From Allofournierella sp. (GTDB lineage Bacteria; Bacillota; Clostridia; Oscillospirales; Ruminococcaceae): a stretch of DNA of 64,000 bases. Both the position numbers and the translations under genes were made by a program. Location: positions 1 to 64,000 of the forward strand of contig JAHHRU010000010.1 of assembly GCA_020025635.1 (NCBI GenBank). Reading direction: 5' to 3'. Below, piece by piece: positions 26,391 through 36,073 of the stretch. The first letter of the stretch is position 1, and every line of letters begins with the position of its first letter. The notes beneath the pieces were generated by a model. The model did not search any database, was not told where the DNA came from, and worked only from the letters and a program-made list of their open reading frames with translations.

Positions 26391-26595
26391 CCTGCCTTGT
26401 TCGATTTGTTGCGGCTTATATTTAATCCTACTAATCAAATCAAGGGAGCCCGGATGTTGGCCGGCGGACTGCAGACCTCCCGCCCTGTGCATGCACAGGC
26501 CTACGGAAGAAGGGAGCGGAAACCCGGACACAGGGCACCCACCTGCCACACCGGTAGGTTTTGATTTGTCGCAGACGGCAAGGCGGGCGTTTTTT
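26391..26595 (+). ncRNA. ssrS: Structured RNA, 6S RNA candidate
   Basis: About 205 bases without a convincing ORF. CCTGCCTTG (26391-26399) pairs with CAAGGCGGG (26579-26587) as a closing stem followed by six T. Inside, CAAATCAA (26436-26443) pairs with TTGATTTG (26561-26568), and CCTGTGCA/TGCACAGG (26484-26499) forms a hairpin. ACCTGCC/GGTAGGT (26541-26559) forms a hairpin next to CACCC, as on the 3' side of the 6S central bubble in other bacteria. Length, rod shape and this hairpin suggest 6S RNA, the sigma-A polymerase inhibitor. It does not match RNase P, tmRNA or SRP RNA hallmarks. Confidence 0.5.
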
Positions 26596-26622
26596 ATAAA
26601 AATGTCCCGAAAAGCATTTTTA

Positions 26623-26664
26623 AAAGGAGCGGACCGGCTTTTTAGCCGCTCCGCTCCTTTTTTT
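26623..26664 (+). terminator. Strong terminator after the structured RNA
   Basis: AAAGGAGCGGA and TCCGCTCCTTT enclose an inner CGGCT/AGCCG stem and are followed by T7. It isolates the RNA from the mannosyltransferase gene. Confidence 0.9.
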
Positions 26665-26768
26665 ACCGAAATCTTTTCTTTTTCTTTGGAAAATCAGGCG
26701 GAAAAGTTCAGGATTCAGGTGTATCCTAAAAAAAGAAGATCCAAGCAGGCGGAAAGGGGAGCTGTGCC

Positions 26769-28118
26769 ATGAAATATTCAAAACAGAAGATTTGGAACCG
26801 GGCCCTTTCAGCGGCCGGTGTGCTCACGGCAGCGCTGCTGTTTGTTTTCTTTTATGGCAGCGGCACCGGAAAAACGCTTTACGGCTGGGTGGCTGCGCTG
26901 GTGTGCACCGAGCTGTTCGTTCTGGTGGGCCTGCGCTTTGTGCCGGCGTGGACGGACCAATGGTTCTGCCCAAAACCTGTTCTGCCGCCCGATGAAGGCC
27001 GGGAGCCGCCGTTTCTGATGGCAAAGATCTTTGTTTCGCTGCTTTTGGCCGAGGGCGTCACTCTGCTGCTGGTTTTCTGGCTGCGCACCCTTTTGGGCGA
27101 TGCCGAAAGCTTTTGGGCCGACCTTTCCTTTTGGACAAACCTGGACAGCCGGCACTATCTGGACATCGCCCGGGAGGGCTATCTTTCCGAAGGGGAGTGG
27201 GGCCGGGTGGTGCAGCTGGTGTTCCTGCCCGGGTATCCGGTCCTGATCGGCCTTGTGGATAAAGTGGTGGGGAATACCCTGATTTCCGGGCTGCTGGTGT
27301 CCCATCTTTCGTTTGCGGGGGCGGGATGTGTGATCTACCGGCTGCTGCGGCTGGATCACAGCCGCAAAACGGCTCTGCGGGCGCTCAAATATCTGGTGCT
27401 TTTGCCCGGTGCGTTTTTCTTTGCCGCCCCCATGAGCGAAAGCCTGTTTTTGCTGCTTTGTGCGGCCTGCATCTACTGCGCCCGCACCGGCCGCTGGGTG
27501 CTGGGCTGCTTTTTCGGCGGCTATGCGGCCTTTACCCGCTCACCGGGGCTTTCGCTGCTGGTGGTGCTTTTGCTGGAAGCGCTGGCCCTTCTGCGCCGGG
27601 AAAAGGATGCAAAGCGTTTTCTGCGCCGATGCGCAGGCCTTTTGCTGGTGCCGGCGGGCTTTGGCGTTTACTGCCTGATCAACTGGAAGGTTTCGGGCAA
27701 TGCGTTCCAGTTCATGGTGTATCAGCGGGACCACTGGCATCAGCAGATGGGCTGGTTTTTCAATACGGCAGCCTATCAGCTGGAAAACGCGGTCGTTTCC
27801 GGGCCGCACAGCCCGGAGCTTTGGGGGCTGTGGATCCCCAACCTGGCGGCGCTGTTCGGCGGGCTTTTGCTTATGATCGGTGCGGCACGCAAAATGCGGC
27901 CCTCTTATACGGCCTGGTTCCTTGCCTATTATACCGCGGCAATGGGGGCAACCTGGCTGCTCAGCGCGCCCCGCTACCTGATCGGCCTGCTGCCGGTGCC
28001 CCTGGCGGCGGCTTTGGCGGCGGACAGGGAAAGCCGGGATCTTGCGCTGACCATCCTTTGTCTGGTGCTTTCGCCCTTGTACCTGTGCGCCTTTGTGCTG
28101 CGCTGGAACGTGTGGTGA
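26769..28118 (+). CDS. GT-C mannosyltransferase, PIG-V-like
   Basis: 449-residue polytopic membrane protein with about ten hydrophobic segments. Near residues 120-135 it has NLDSRHYLDIAREGY, the D-x-x-H-Y motif of PIG-V-type mannosyltransferases, followed by FLPGYPVLIG. Such enzymes use polyprenyl-phosphate mannose and act on the outer face of the membrane. The acceptor is unknown. The ribosome binding site GGAAAGGGGAG is 10 bases before the ATG. Single gene with a terminator about 110 bases downstream. Confidence 0.8.
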   Translation: MKYSKQKIWNRALSAAGVLTAALLFVFFYGSGTGKTLYGWVAALVCTELFVLVGLRFVPAWTDQWFCPKPVLPPDEGREPPFLMAKIFVSLLLAEGVTLLLVFWLRTLLGDAESFWADLSFWTNLDSRHYLDIAREGYLSEGEWGRVVQLVFLPGYPVLIGLVDKVVGNTLISGLLVSHLSFAGAGCVIYRLLRLDHSRKTALRALKYLVLLPGAFFFAAPMSESLFLLLCAACIYCARTGRWVLGCFFGGYAAFTRSPGLSLLVVLLLEALALLRREKDAKRFLRRCAGLLLVPAGFGVYCLINWKVSGNAFQFMVYQRDHWHQQMGWFFNTAAYQLENAVVSGPHSPELWGLWIPNLAALFGGLLLMIGAARKMRPSYTAWFLAYYTAAMGATWLLSAPRYLIGLLPVPLAAALAADRESRDLALTILCLVLSPLYLCAFVLRWNVW

Positions 28119-28229
28119 AAAGAAATAAAACAGAAAACACCCGCTCATTTGCATATGCCGGATAAGAAGGTAATTCTGAAAACAGGAAAAATGCTTCGAT
28201 CCGGCAGTGCAGTGCAGCATCAAGCAAAA

Positions 28230-28275
28230 AATTCCGAGGAAGGTTCAAAACCGAACCGCCCTCGGAAATTTTTTT
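28230..28275 (+). terminator. Terminator after the mannosyltransferase gene
   Basis: TTCCGAGG (28232-28239) pairs with CCTCGGAA (28260-28267), with inner GGTTC/GAACC pairing, then T7. The next 230 bases up to the XRE gene hold no gene; a weak -10 TACAAT lies at 28476-28481. Confidence 0.85.
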
Positions 28276-28509
28276 ATCTATAAGCGCACATTCGTATGTC
28301 TGACACAGCTGCCGTAAAATGAAAACACAATGAAATTACAGGGGGGCAGGAATATTCGGGATCAGCAAATCCATCCGGTACAGCTGGATACTGCACATCA
28401 GGAACCCTGCTGGAAGTTGGAAAAAACCCATTCAATTCATCCGGGTGGTCAGTTCCGTGATGGAATTTTTCGTGTTACAATCATTCCAGAAACATGGAGG
28501 TGATCCCAA

Positions 28510-29595
28510 ATGAAAACGAACTTTTCAGAAAACATTAAAGCACTGCGCAGAGAACAGCATGTTACTCAGGAGCAGCTCGCAGAAGCGATGGGGGTTTCTG
28601 CTGGTGCTGTTTATAAATGGGAGCAGTCAATTTCTACACCGGATATTGAAGTGATCATGGAAATCGCCAGTTTCTTCGGCGTTTCTGTGGATGCACTGGT
28701 GGGATATCGGATGTACTCCAGCGACCGTGACCGCATCCTGCAAGAATTAAAGCGAATCAAACTGGAGAAGTCCTACGAATGCTGCTGGGAGAAAGTGGAA
28801 AAATGGCTGCGCCGGTATCCAAACGACTTTGAGATCGTTTATCACAGCGGCGTTTTGTATCATCTGGCAAGCATCGAAACAGAGGATCGGACACACATCA
28901 TCCGTTCGATCGAGCTTTTGAGCCATGCCTGCATACTGATCGATCAGAACACAGACCCGAAGCTCAGCGAAACGGAGATCCACCGGGACATTGCCATTGC
29001 TTATCTTAATCTGGGCGCATGGGATAAGGGGATGGAGCAGCTCAAGCAGAACAATCCCTGCGGTGTTAACGATGACCTTATCGGTCATGAGCTGGCAGCC
29101 GATCCCCACAGGCGCCAGGAGGCGATTCCTTATCTGACCAGCACTTTGCTTCGCTGTACGGGCAGTTTGTATCGTGTGGTGATTGGTTTTACCAACTTAT
29201 TCTTCGAGAAGGAAGACTACCCTTCTGCGATCGGGATACTCACATGGATGACCCGATACCTGGATGGCCTTAAGACAGCAGAAGGGACAAGCTATTTGGA
29301 CAAGGATAAGGCATTGCTGCTTGTTTTGTGCGGGGCCAGCTATGAGAGGATCGGAGAAGCGGAAAATGCGAAAAAATGCCTGAGAAAAGCTCGGCAGATC
29401 GCAATCGAATTTGACCAATGCCCCAATTACAGCAGTCAGAATATTCGATACTGCGGCAAGGCAGAGCCAAAAGTGTCGTATGACAATATTGGCAGCACCG
29501 CTATGGATACGGTCCTGAGCGTCTTACAGGAGGGAGCGGATGGAAACGATGAGCCGGTTCTGAAGCTCTGGGAGGAAATTTGCAATGAAACATAA
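28510..29595 (+). CDS. XRE-family regulator with helical C-terminal domain
   Basis: 361 residues. An N-terminal Cro/C1 helix-turn-helix (residues about 8-60: LRREQHVTQEQLAEAMGVS, AVYKWEQ) is followed by a long all-helical, TPR-like region of about 290 residues. This architecture is common in regulators that sense peptides or partner proteins. It overlaps the following ABC transporter gene by 11 bases, so it is probably a local regulator of that exporter. Base composition is more AT-rich than the flanks, which suggests acquisition. Confidence 0.85.
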   Translation: MKTNFSENIKALRREQHVTQEQLAEAMGVSAGAVYKWEQSISTPDIEVIMEIASFFGVSVDALVGYRMYSSDRDRILQELKRIKLEKSYECCWEKVEKWLRRYPNDFEIVYHSGVLYHLASIETEDRTHIIRSIELLSHACILIDQNTDPKLSETEIHRDIAIAYLNLGAWDKGMEQLKQNNPCGVNDDLIGHELAADPHRRQEAIPYLTSTLLRCTGSLYRVVIGFTNLFFEKEDYPSAIGILTWMTRYLDGLKTAEGTSYLDKDKALLLVLCGASYERIGEAENAKKCLRKARQIAIEFDQCPNYSSQNIRYCGKAEPKVSYDNIGSTAMDTVLSVLQEGADGNDEPVLKLWEEICNET

Positions 29596-31294
29596 CCTGC
29601 GAAAAGAATATACTTCTCAATTCTACAAAGGAAATCATGTTCCTTACTGGATCGCCATGGGGATCGCTGTTTGCTCCATCGGCTTGAATTTTGGCATTAC
29701 CTGGCTGATGCAGCAGATGCTGGATGCCGTTTCCAAAGTGCCGGGTTCTTTATCTCTTGCAGAACTGGGCATGCTGACGGGTGGACTCGTTTTTCTGATC
29801 ATCCTTTTCAAGCAGATCAACTACTGGACAAAGCCGAAGTTTTTACAAAGGGCTGTGGTGCAGTATAAGAATTATGCCTTTGTAATGCTTACAAGGAAAA
29901 ATCTTGCCGCCTTCCGCAAAGAGAGAATTTCCGATTACCTATCCGTTTTTTCCAATGATCTCAATACCATTGAGACGGATTATCTGAAAGCTCAATTTGA
30001 AATCGCAATGAACATCACAGCTCTCATGGGGTCTGCGCTGATGATGCTCTGGTACAGCCCTGTTATGACAGCGATTGCCTTGGGGTTTTGTATCCTGCCC
30101 GTGTTGGCAGCGGTTTTTACCGGCAACAAGCTGGAAAAAGCGCAAAAGCAGGTTTCAATCAAAAACGCAAGCTTTCTTGTGGCACTCAAGGATGCGCTCG
30201 GCGGGTTTTCTGTTATGAAAAGTTTTGGCGCAGAAAAAGAAATTGCAGAAGTGGTGGGCCAAAGCAGCTGCAATGCAGAGCAGGCCAAATGCAGCAGGGA
30301 AAAACTCGATATCCTTCTTGATATGCTCAGTGCTGTTGCCGGTGTGGCAGCACAGCTTGGGTCTTTTCTTGTTGGCTGCGCCTTGACCCTTTCGGGCTAT
30401 GTGATCACCCCCGGAAAACTCATCGCCTACTTGGATCTGACCGGGCTTTTTATTATGGGCATCCGTGCATTGCCGGTGCTTCTTGCAAAGCGTAAAGCTG
30501 CATTGGGGCTTGTGGATAAACTGGCAGCGGCTATTGAGGAAAATGCAAAGGAGCAGGGCTCAGAGCTTATGGAGCCGGTACAGCAGGAGATCCGCCTTTC
30601 CCATGTATCTTTTGCTTATGAGCCGGAAAAGCCTGTGCTGAAAGACATCAGCTGTTCCTTCAAAAAGGGAAAAAGCTATGCAGTCGTAGGTGCGTCCGGC
30701 AGCGGCAAGTCCACACTTCTGAACCTTTTCATGGGCTGTGACCAGTATGATGGAAACATTTACTTTGACGCCCAGGAGCTGCGGAACATCAGCAGCAGAT
30801 CCATATGCGATGCGACTTCGGTGATCCAGCAGAATGTCTTTGTGTTCAATGCCTCTATCCGGAACAACATTACAATGTTCAAAGAATTTCCCAAAACACA
30901 GGTGGATGAAGCGATCCGCCTCTCGGGATTGTCGGCCTTGGTGTCTGAAAAAGGAGAGCATTACCTCTGCGGTGAAAATGGCTGCAACCTTTCCGGCGGA
31001 GAGAAGCAGAGAATTTCCATTGCAAGAAGTTTGCTGAGAAAAGCTCAGATCCTTCTGGCGGACGAAGCCACCGCTGCTTTGGATGCACAGACAGCCTGCC
31101 AGGTCAGCGACGCTATTTTGAAGCTTACGGATATGACAAGAATTGTGGTGACCCATGCTTTGGACGGAAATCTTCTTCGCAGATATGATGGTATTTTGGC
31201 AATGAAATCCGGCAGAATCATAGAGTCCGGCAGCTTTGATGAGCTGATGGGACAAAAGGGATACTTTTATTCGCTGTATACCGTTTCCCAATAA
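29585..31294 (+). CDS. ABC exporter, fused permease and ATPase
   Basis: 569 residues. The N-terminal half has about six membrane segments. The C-terminal ATPase carries Walker A GASGSGKST, Q-loop VIQQNVFVF, signature LSGGEKQR, Walker B ILLADEATAALD and the H-loop THALD. There is no N-terminal C39 peptidase domain. It is translated with the XRE regulator, and no partner half-transporter is adjacent, so it probably forms a homodimer. Cargo unknown; peptide, lipid or drug export are all possible. Confidence 0.9.
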   Translation: MKHNLRKEYTSQFYKGNHVPYWIAMGIAVCSIGLNFGITWLMQQMLDAVSKVPGSLSLAELGMLTGGLVFLIILFKQINYWTKPKFLQRAVVQYKNYAFVMLTRKNLAAFRKERISDYLSVFSNDLNTIETDYLKAQFEIAMNITALMGSALMMLWYSPVMTAIALGFCILPVLAAVFTGNKLEKAQKQVSIKNASFLVALKDALGGFSVMKSFGAEKEIAEVVGQSSCNAEQAKCSREKLDILLDMLSAVAGVAAQLGSFLVGCALTLSGYVITPGKLIAYLDLTGLFIMGIRALPVLLAKRKAALGLVDKLAAAIEENAKEQGSELMEPVQQEIRLSHVSFAYEPEKPVLKDISCSFKKGKSYAVVGASGSGKSTLLNLFMGCDQYDGNIYFDAQELRNISSRSICDATSVIQQNVFVFNASIRNNITMFKEFPKTQVDEAIRLSGLSALVSEKGEHYLCGENGCNLSGGEKQRISIARSLLRKAQILLADEATAALDAQTACQVSDAILKLTDMTRIVVTHALDGNLLRRYDGILAMKSGRIIESGSFDELMGQKGYFYSLYTVSQ

Positions 31295-31510
31295 GAAAGA
31301 AGATCGAATGAGATACCGGCACTGCTTTTTTCAATTCGTTTTCATTTTGCCTTCGGCTTCAGAAGGAAAATGCTTTGGGGCGAAAGCGTCGGCACCGTTT
31401 CAGCAGGCAGACCGTTTATTCTCACCAAAAGCCGTAAAACCAAAAGCCGTAAAACAGCGTAACCGTTCAGTGAGTTCGCCTGAAAGCTTTGCAGAAAGGC
31501 ATAAAAAGAT

Positions 31511-31542
31511 CAGCAGGTGCCGGAAATTTCCGGCACCTGCTG
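31511..31542. terminator. Perfect 32-base palindrome, likely terminator
   Basis: CAGCAGGTGCCGGAAA followed by its exact reverse complement TTTCCGGCACCTGCTG. T-rich stretches follow on both strands (TTTCATT on +, ATCTTTTT on -). It lies between the ABC exporter and lepA, which converge. Confidence 0.75.
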
Positions 31543-31552
31543 TTTCATTGCG

Positions 31553-31601
31553 AAAAAAAGAAGATGCGGCATAGCCCCAAAACGGAACGGTGCCGCATCT
31601 T
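31553..31601 (-). terminator. Terminator of lepA
   Basis: On minus: AAGATGCGGCA pairs with TGCCGCATCTT (31561-31571 and 31591-31601), followed by C and a T7 run. Confidence 0.9.
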
Positions 31602-31653
31602 TCAAAAATTTGATTACAGGGAGCACTCGCCTTTGAGCGGGTGCTTTTTGATA

Positions 31654-33459
31654 TCAGTTTTCGTCCAGCTTGAGGATGGCGGTGAAGGCCTCGCTGGGAA
31701 GCTCTACGCTGCCCAGCTGGCGCATCTTCTTTTTGCCTTCCTTCTGCTTTTCCAAAAGCTTCTTTTTGCGGCTGATGTCGCCGCCGTAGCACTTGGCAAG
31801 CACGTCCTTGCGCATGGCCTTGACCGTTTCACGGGCAATGACCTTGCCGCCGATGGCAGCCTGCACCGGGATCTCGAACATCTGGCGGGGAATGTTCTCC
31901 TTGAGCTTTTCCGCAAGGCGGCGGCCCTTGGCATAGGCCTTGTCCGCGTGCACCACCATGGAAAGGGCGTCCACCATGTCGCCGTTGAGCAGGAAATCCA
32001 GCTTGACCAGCTTGCTTTCCCGGAAGCCCTTCATTTCATAGTCGTAGCTGGCGTATCCCCGGCTGCGGCTCTTGATGGCATCAAAGAAGTCGTAAACGAT
32101 CTCGCCCAGCGGCAGCTCGTAGTGCAGGTCCACACGGCTCTCGTCCAGGTAGTCCATGGCAACCAGGGTGCCCCGGCGGTCCTGGCACAGGTCCATCAGG
32201 CTGCCCACATATTCGGTGGGGGTGTACAGGTGCGCATCCACAAAGGGCTCTTCCTGCTTGGCGATCAGGCTGGGGTCCGGGTAGGCGCTGGGGTTTTCAA
32301 TGATGACCACCTCGCCGTTTGTCAGGGTGATGCGGTACTCAACGCTGGGGGTGGTGGTGATCAGGTCCAGATCGAATTCACGCTCCAGCCGCTGGGTGAT
32401 GATGTCCAGGTGCAGAAGGCCCAAAAAGCCGCAGCGGAAGCCAAAGCCCAGGGCGGCACTGGTTTCCGGCTCATAGCTCAGGGCCGCATCGTTCAGCTGC
32501 AGTTTTTCCAGTGCATCCTTCAAGTCGGGATACTTGGCGCCGTCCACCGGGTAAATGCCGCAGAACACCATGGGGGTCACCTTGCGGTAGCCGGGCATGG
32601 GCTGGGGGGTGGGGCGCTGGGCCAGGGTAACGGTATCGCCCACACGGGTCTCCCGCACGGTCTTGATGCTGGCGGTGAGATAGCCCACTTCGCCGGCACA
32701 GAGCTCATCGCAGGGCATCAGGTTGGTGGCGCCCATGTGGCCCACCTCCACCAGGTCGAATTCCGCGCCGGTGGCCATCATGCGCACCCGGTCGCCGGGC
32801 TTCACACGGCCTTCGAATACACGGATGTAAACAATAACGCCTTTGTAGCTGTCATACACGCTGTCAAAAATGAGGGCCTTCAGGGGGGCATCCTCATCGC
32901 CGGAGGGGGCGGGGATGTCGGTGATGACCCGTTCCAGGGTCTCTTCGATGCCAATGCCCATCTTTGCACTCACACGGGGAGCATCCAGGCAGGGGATGCC
33001 GATCACATCCTCCACCTCATGGGCCACCCGGTCCGGCTCAGAGCTGGGCAGGTCGATCTTGTTCAGGATGGGCACCAGCTCCAGATCATGCTCCACCGCC
33101 ATGTAGGTGTTGGCCAGGGTCTGGGCTTCCACGCCCTGGGTGGAGTCCACAACCAGCACGGCGCCCTCGCAGGCGGCCAGGCTGCGGCTCACTTCGTAGC
33201 CAAAGTCCACATGGCCCGGGGTGTCGATCAGATTGAATTCATAGGATCTGCCGTCCTTCGCCTTGTAGTTCATGGTAACGGCACGGGCCTTGATGGTGAT
33301 GCCCCGTTCCTTTTCCAGCTCCATGTTGTCCAGCAGCTGTTCGGCGCGCAGGCGCTCGTCCACACTGTGGGTCTTTTCCAGGATACGGTCGGCCAGGGTG
33401 CTCTTGCCGTGGTCGATGTGCGCAATGATGCAGAAGTTGCGAATGTTGTCTCTTGCCAA
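31654..33459 (-). CDS. lepA: Elongation factor 4 (back-translocase)
   Basis: Ribosomal GTPase that acts on stalled or mispositioned ribosomes. The 601 residues have the G1 motif [14 protein letters not shown]2 RGITIKA, G3 DTPGHVDF, G4 NKIDL and the LepA-specific C-terminal domain ([43 protein letters not shown]). The start is TTG at 33459, six bases after GGAGGT; another in-frame TTG five codons upstream overlaps that site and is less likely. Last gene of a four-gene minus-strand group. Confidence 0.95.
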   Translation of the reverse strand: MARDNIRNFCIIAHIDHGKSTLADRILEKTHSVDERLRAEQLLDNMELEKERGITIKARAVTMNYKAKDGRSYEFNLIDTPGHVDFGYEVSRSLAACEGAVLVVDSTQGVEAQTLANTYMAVEHDLELVPILNKIDLPSSEPDRVAHEVEDVIGIPCLDAPRVSAKMGIGIEETLERVITDIPAPSGDEDAPLKALIFDSVYDSYKGVIVYIRVFEGRVKPGDRVRMMATGAEFDLVEVGHMGATNLMPCDELCAGEVGYLTASIKTVRETRVGDTVTLAQRPTPQPMPGYRKVTPMVFCGIYPVDGAKYPDLKDALEKLQLNDAALSYEPETSAALGFGFRCGFLGLLHLDIITQRLEREFDLDLITTTPSVEYRITLTNGEVVIIENPSAYPDPSLIAKQEEPFVDAHLYTPTEYVGSLMDLCQDRRGTLVAMDYLDESRVDLHYELPLGEIVYDFFDAIKSRSRGYASYDYEMKGFRESKLVKLDFLLNGDMVDALSMVVHADKAYAKGRRLAEKLKENIPRQMFEIPVQAAIGGKVIARETVKAMRKDVLAKCYGGDISRKKKLLEKQKEGKKKMRQLGSVELPSEAFTAILKLDEN

Positions 33460-33527
33460 GGGTTTACCTCCCAAATGCCCGCAAAGGGCGTTCTGTAAAT
33501 GTGGGCCCGCAAACTGGGCCGGATGCT

Positions 33528-34067
33528 TTAAATCAGGTTGTAGCCCATGCCGCCCAGAAGCTTCAGGGTGTTTTCATGGTCGGCCGGGTTTACAGCAGCG
33601 CAGAGTGCGCCGTTGATGGAAAGAACGCTTTCCAGAAAGGCGGTGTGCAGCACCACTGCGTTGGAAACCACGCAGATGCTGGTAACAACGCCGCAAAGCT
33701 CGATCTCCTCTGGCTCGCCCCCGCAAAGGGCACGAACGGCGGCCGGCAGCTCGGCGCTGCCAAAGGTGGGCTTGTCCACAAATGCGATGCGGGGGTCACT
33801 GCCTGTTTCGTAGGCCGAAAGCGCACCGTACAGGTGCCAGCCCTCGGAGCCTTTCAGGCAGTGGGGAACCGGCAGGAACCGGCCTTCCCGGGTGTTGAGA
33901 TAATCTTCACCGTGGGTGTCCCGGGTGAAGATCACCTTCCAGCCGTCGGCAAGGGCTTTTTCCACCCGCCGGGCAATGGGGCCTTCCAGTGCGGCGGCCT
34001 GTTCAAAGCCCAGCGCACCGGAAACGAAATCGTTCTGATAGTCCACTACGATCAGGATCTTGTTCAC
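33528..34067 (-). CDS. Isochorismatase-family cysteine hydrolase (nicotinamidase-like)
   Basis: 179 residues with the fold's catalytic triad: Asp in [13 protein letters not shown], Lys in FVDKPTFGS and Cys in [12 protein letters not shown]. The pattern fits nicotinamidases, which feed NAD salvage, but related amidases cannot be excluded. The start is GTG at 34067 behind GGGAGGAATTGCT, 17 bases after the alr stop. Confidence 0.85.
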   Translation of the reverse strand: MNKILIVVDYQNDFVSGALGFEQAAALEGPIARRVEKALADGWKVIFTRDTHGEDYLNTREGRFLPVPHCLKGSEGWHLYGALSAYETGSDPRIAFVDKPTFGSAELPAAVRALCGGEPEEIELCGVVTSICVVSNAVVLHTAFLESVLSINGALCAAVNPADHENTLKLLGGMGYNLI

Positions 34068-34084
34068 AGCAATTCCTCCCACTG

Positions 34085-35257
34085 TTATTTCAAATAGTCG
34101 ATCACGGCCACCGGCTCCCCGTTCTGAAGGTAGATGCGGGGCACCCGAAGGGCAATGCCGCACATCACTTCATAGGGGATGGTATCCGATTTTTGGGCGA
34201 CCCGGTCGATGGAGTCGGCGGGGCCTTCTCCGCCAAAGATGACTGCCGCATCCCCGCAGTGTACGTCCGGGATGTCGGTCACATCCACCATCATCTGGTC
34301 CATGCACACCCGGCCCAGCACCGGGGCAGGCTGGCCGTGCAGGGCACAGATGCCAGTCCCGCTCAAGGCACGGGGGTAGCCGTCCGCATATCCGGCACAC
34401 AGGGTGGCCACCTTCATGGGCTTCTGAGCGGTGAATTTGAGGCCATAGCTCAAAGACTGGCCGGCGCAAAGCTCCTTGACCTGGCTCACCGCCGATTTCA
34501 AAGAAAGCACCGGCTTGATGCCCTCCATGTGCACATCGCTGCTGGGGTCACAGCCGTACAGGATGATGCCGGGGCGTACCATGTCCATGCCCCATTCGGG
34601 GTGCTCCACCGTGGCGGCAGAGTTGCAGCAGTGTACGGTTGCAAGCTCATGGCCCCGGCGGCGAAGCTCTTCCACCACTTCAAGGAACAGCTCATGCTGG
34701 CGGTCCGTGTAGGCAATGTCCTGCGGCAGGTGGCTGTCGGCCACCGCAAAATGCTGGAAAATGCCGGTGACGGAAAGGCCGGGCAGGGCAAAGCAGCCTT
34801 CCAGCGCATTTACCGAGTCAGCGGCATCTTCCTCGCTGCGGGCGGCAAAGCCCAGGCGGCCCATGCCGGTGTCCACCTTGAGATGGACCCTGACCGGGTA
34901 TTCCGGCCGGGAATGTTCACTCAGGGCCTTTGCGTATTCCGGGCTGAACACGGCCTGGGTGAGCCGATGGGCATACAGCTGGGCGGCACAGGCGGGGTCG
35001 GTGCGGCCCAGGATGAGGATGTCGCCCTGAATGCCGCAGGAGCGCAGATGCACCGCTTCGGCAAGGCAGCTTACCGCAAACCACTGGGCTCCGGCCTTTT
35101 CCAGCTCCCGGGCAACCACATCGTCCCCATGGCCGTAGGCCCCGGCCTTGACCACTGCGCAGACCTTGGCGGGGGCTGCGTGTTCCTTAATCAAATTGAA
35201 GTTGTGCACCAGGGCATCCAAATCGATCTCAGCCCAGCAATGCTGTTCGAATTCCAT
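34085..35257 (-). CDS. alr: Alanine racemase
   Basis: PLP enzyme that makes D-alanine for peptidoglycan. The 390 residues have the PLP-lysine region AVVKAGAYGHG (family usually KANAYGHG), the barrel segments HLKVDTGMGRLGF, and the C-terminal catalytic Tyr region (CMDQMMVDVTDIPDV). Start ATG at 35257 behind GAGGTGTTTTG. It lies 15 bases after the TtcA-like gene in the same operon. Confidence 0.95.
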   Translation of the reverse strand: MEFEQHCWAEIDLDALVHNFNLIKEHAAPAKVCAVVKAGAYGHGDDVVARELEKAGAQWFAVSCLAEAVHLRSCGIQGDILILGRTDPACAAQLYAHRLTQAVFSPEYAKALSEHSRPEYPVRVHLKVDTGMGRLGFAARSEEDAADSVNALEGCFALPGLSVTGIFQHFAVADSHLPQDIAYTDRQHELFLEVVEELRRRGHELATVHCCNSAATVEHPEWGMDMVRPGIILYGCDPSSDVHMEGIKPVLSLKSAVSQVKELCAGQSLSYGLKFTAQKPMKVATLCAGYADGYPRALSGTGICALHGQPAPVLGRVCMDQMMVDVTDIPDVHCGDAAVIFGGEGPADSIDRVAQKSDTIPYEVMCGIALRVPRIYLQNGEPVAVIDYLK

Positions 35258-35272
35258 CAAAACACCTCACAG

Positions 35273-36016
35273 TTATTTGGACCGGCCCATCGGGTCGCTT
35301 CCCGGGCCCCAGCCGTCCAGATCGGCGCCCCGCAGAGCACCCAGCATCTTCTGGCGGAAGGCCGGGTCCCGGGCGCACATATCGGTAACAAAGTCCTTGG
35401 TGTCCTGGCGCTTGGTGCGCCCGTCCACCGGGCAGGGGCTTTTTACAATCGGCAGCGAAAGGCTGGCGGCGGCCGTCTGCACCTGGTTTTCGGTTGCCAG
35501 GATCATGGGGCGGATCAGGTAAAGCTCCCGGCGGGAAAGCCAGCTTACCGGCGAAAAGCAGCCAAGCCTTCCTTCGCCCCAAAGGTTCATGTAAAAGGTT
35601 TCCACCGCATCATCCAGGTGATGCCCCAGCGCCACCCGGTTGCAGCCCAGCTCCTGGGCAGTGGTGTGCAGAAGGCCGCGGCGCATCTTGGCGCACAGGG
35701 CACAGGGGTTGGGCTCTTTGCGGACATCGAACACCACATGGCCGATGTTGCTGCGCACCACATGAAACGGCACGTTGTAGGAAGAAAACAGCTCTTCCAG
35801 GCGGGAATAATCGGTGGGCCTGCCTCCAAACTGGGGGTCAAGGCTCACCGCGATCACTTCAAAGGGGATGCCGATGTACTCCCGCAGGCGGGCAAGGCCG
35901 ATGGTAAGGGCAAGGCTGTCCTTGCCGCCGGAAACCCCCACACACACCCGGTCACCCGGGCGGATCATATCATATTCCTGAATGGCCCGGCGCATCAGTC
36001 CCTCCAGCCGTTTCAT
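35273..36016 (-). CDS. TtcA-like tRNA 2-thiolation ATPase
   Basis: N-type ATP pyrophosphatase of 247 residues. The PP-loop is GVSGGKDSLAL, and CALCAKMRRG provides the CxxC iron-sulfur/thiolation cysteines; a further Cys is in KSPCPVDGRTKRQ. This matches the TtcA family that thiolates cytidine 32 of tRNA. Assignment to the exact base is by family. First gene of the ttcA-alr-nicotinamidase-lepA group. Confidence 0.87.
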   Translation of the reverse strand: MKRLEGLMRRAIQEYDMIRPGDRVCVGVSGGKDSLALTIGLARLREYIGIPFEVIAVSLDPQFGGRPTDYSRLEELFSSYNVPFHVVRSNIGHVVFDVRKEPNPCALCAKMRRGLLHTTAQELGCNRVALGHHLDDAVETFYMNLWGEGRLGCFSPVSWLSRRELYLIRPMILATENQVQTAAASLSLPIVKSPCPVDGRTKRQDTKDFVTDMCARDPAFRQKMLGALRGADLDGWGPGSDPMGRSK

Positions 36017-36064
36017 CGCATTTCCCCCTCTACTTAATATATGTATTATAAGACAGCTTCAAAG

Positions 36065-36073
36065 ATTATACCA
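36065..36073 (-). promoter_or_regulatory. Candidate -10 for the ttcA-alr operon
   Basis: On minus: TGG-TATAAT (36065-36070). Another TGG-TATAAT on minus lies at 36194-36202, and ATTATA on + at 36055. No clear -35 is seen. The 36017-36337 stretch otherwise holds nothing I can identify. Confidence 0.45.

Noticed and set aside
26491..26772. 93-codon frame over the structured RNA
   Set aside because: It covers the 3' half of the RNA and a strong terminator; no ribosome binding site.
31414..31460. Short tandem repeat AAAAGCCGTAAAACC
   Set aside because: Two imperfect units only, in an intergenic gap; no clear meaning.
31308..31574. 88-codon frame after the ABC exporter, considered as an exported peptide
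   Set aside because: No ribosome binding site, and it reads through the 32-base palindrome and the lepA terminator.
31489..33498. 669-codon + frame opposite lepA
   Set aside because: lepA on the minus strand has all GTPase motifs; the + frame crosses two terminators and shows no domain.
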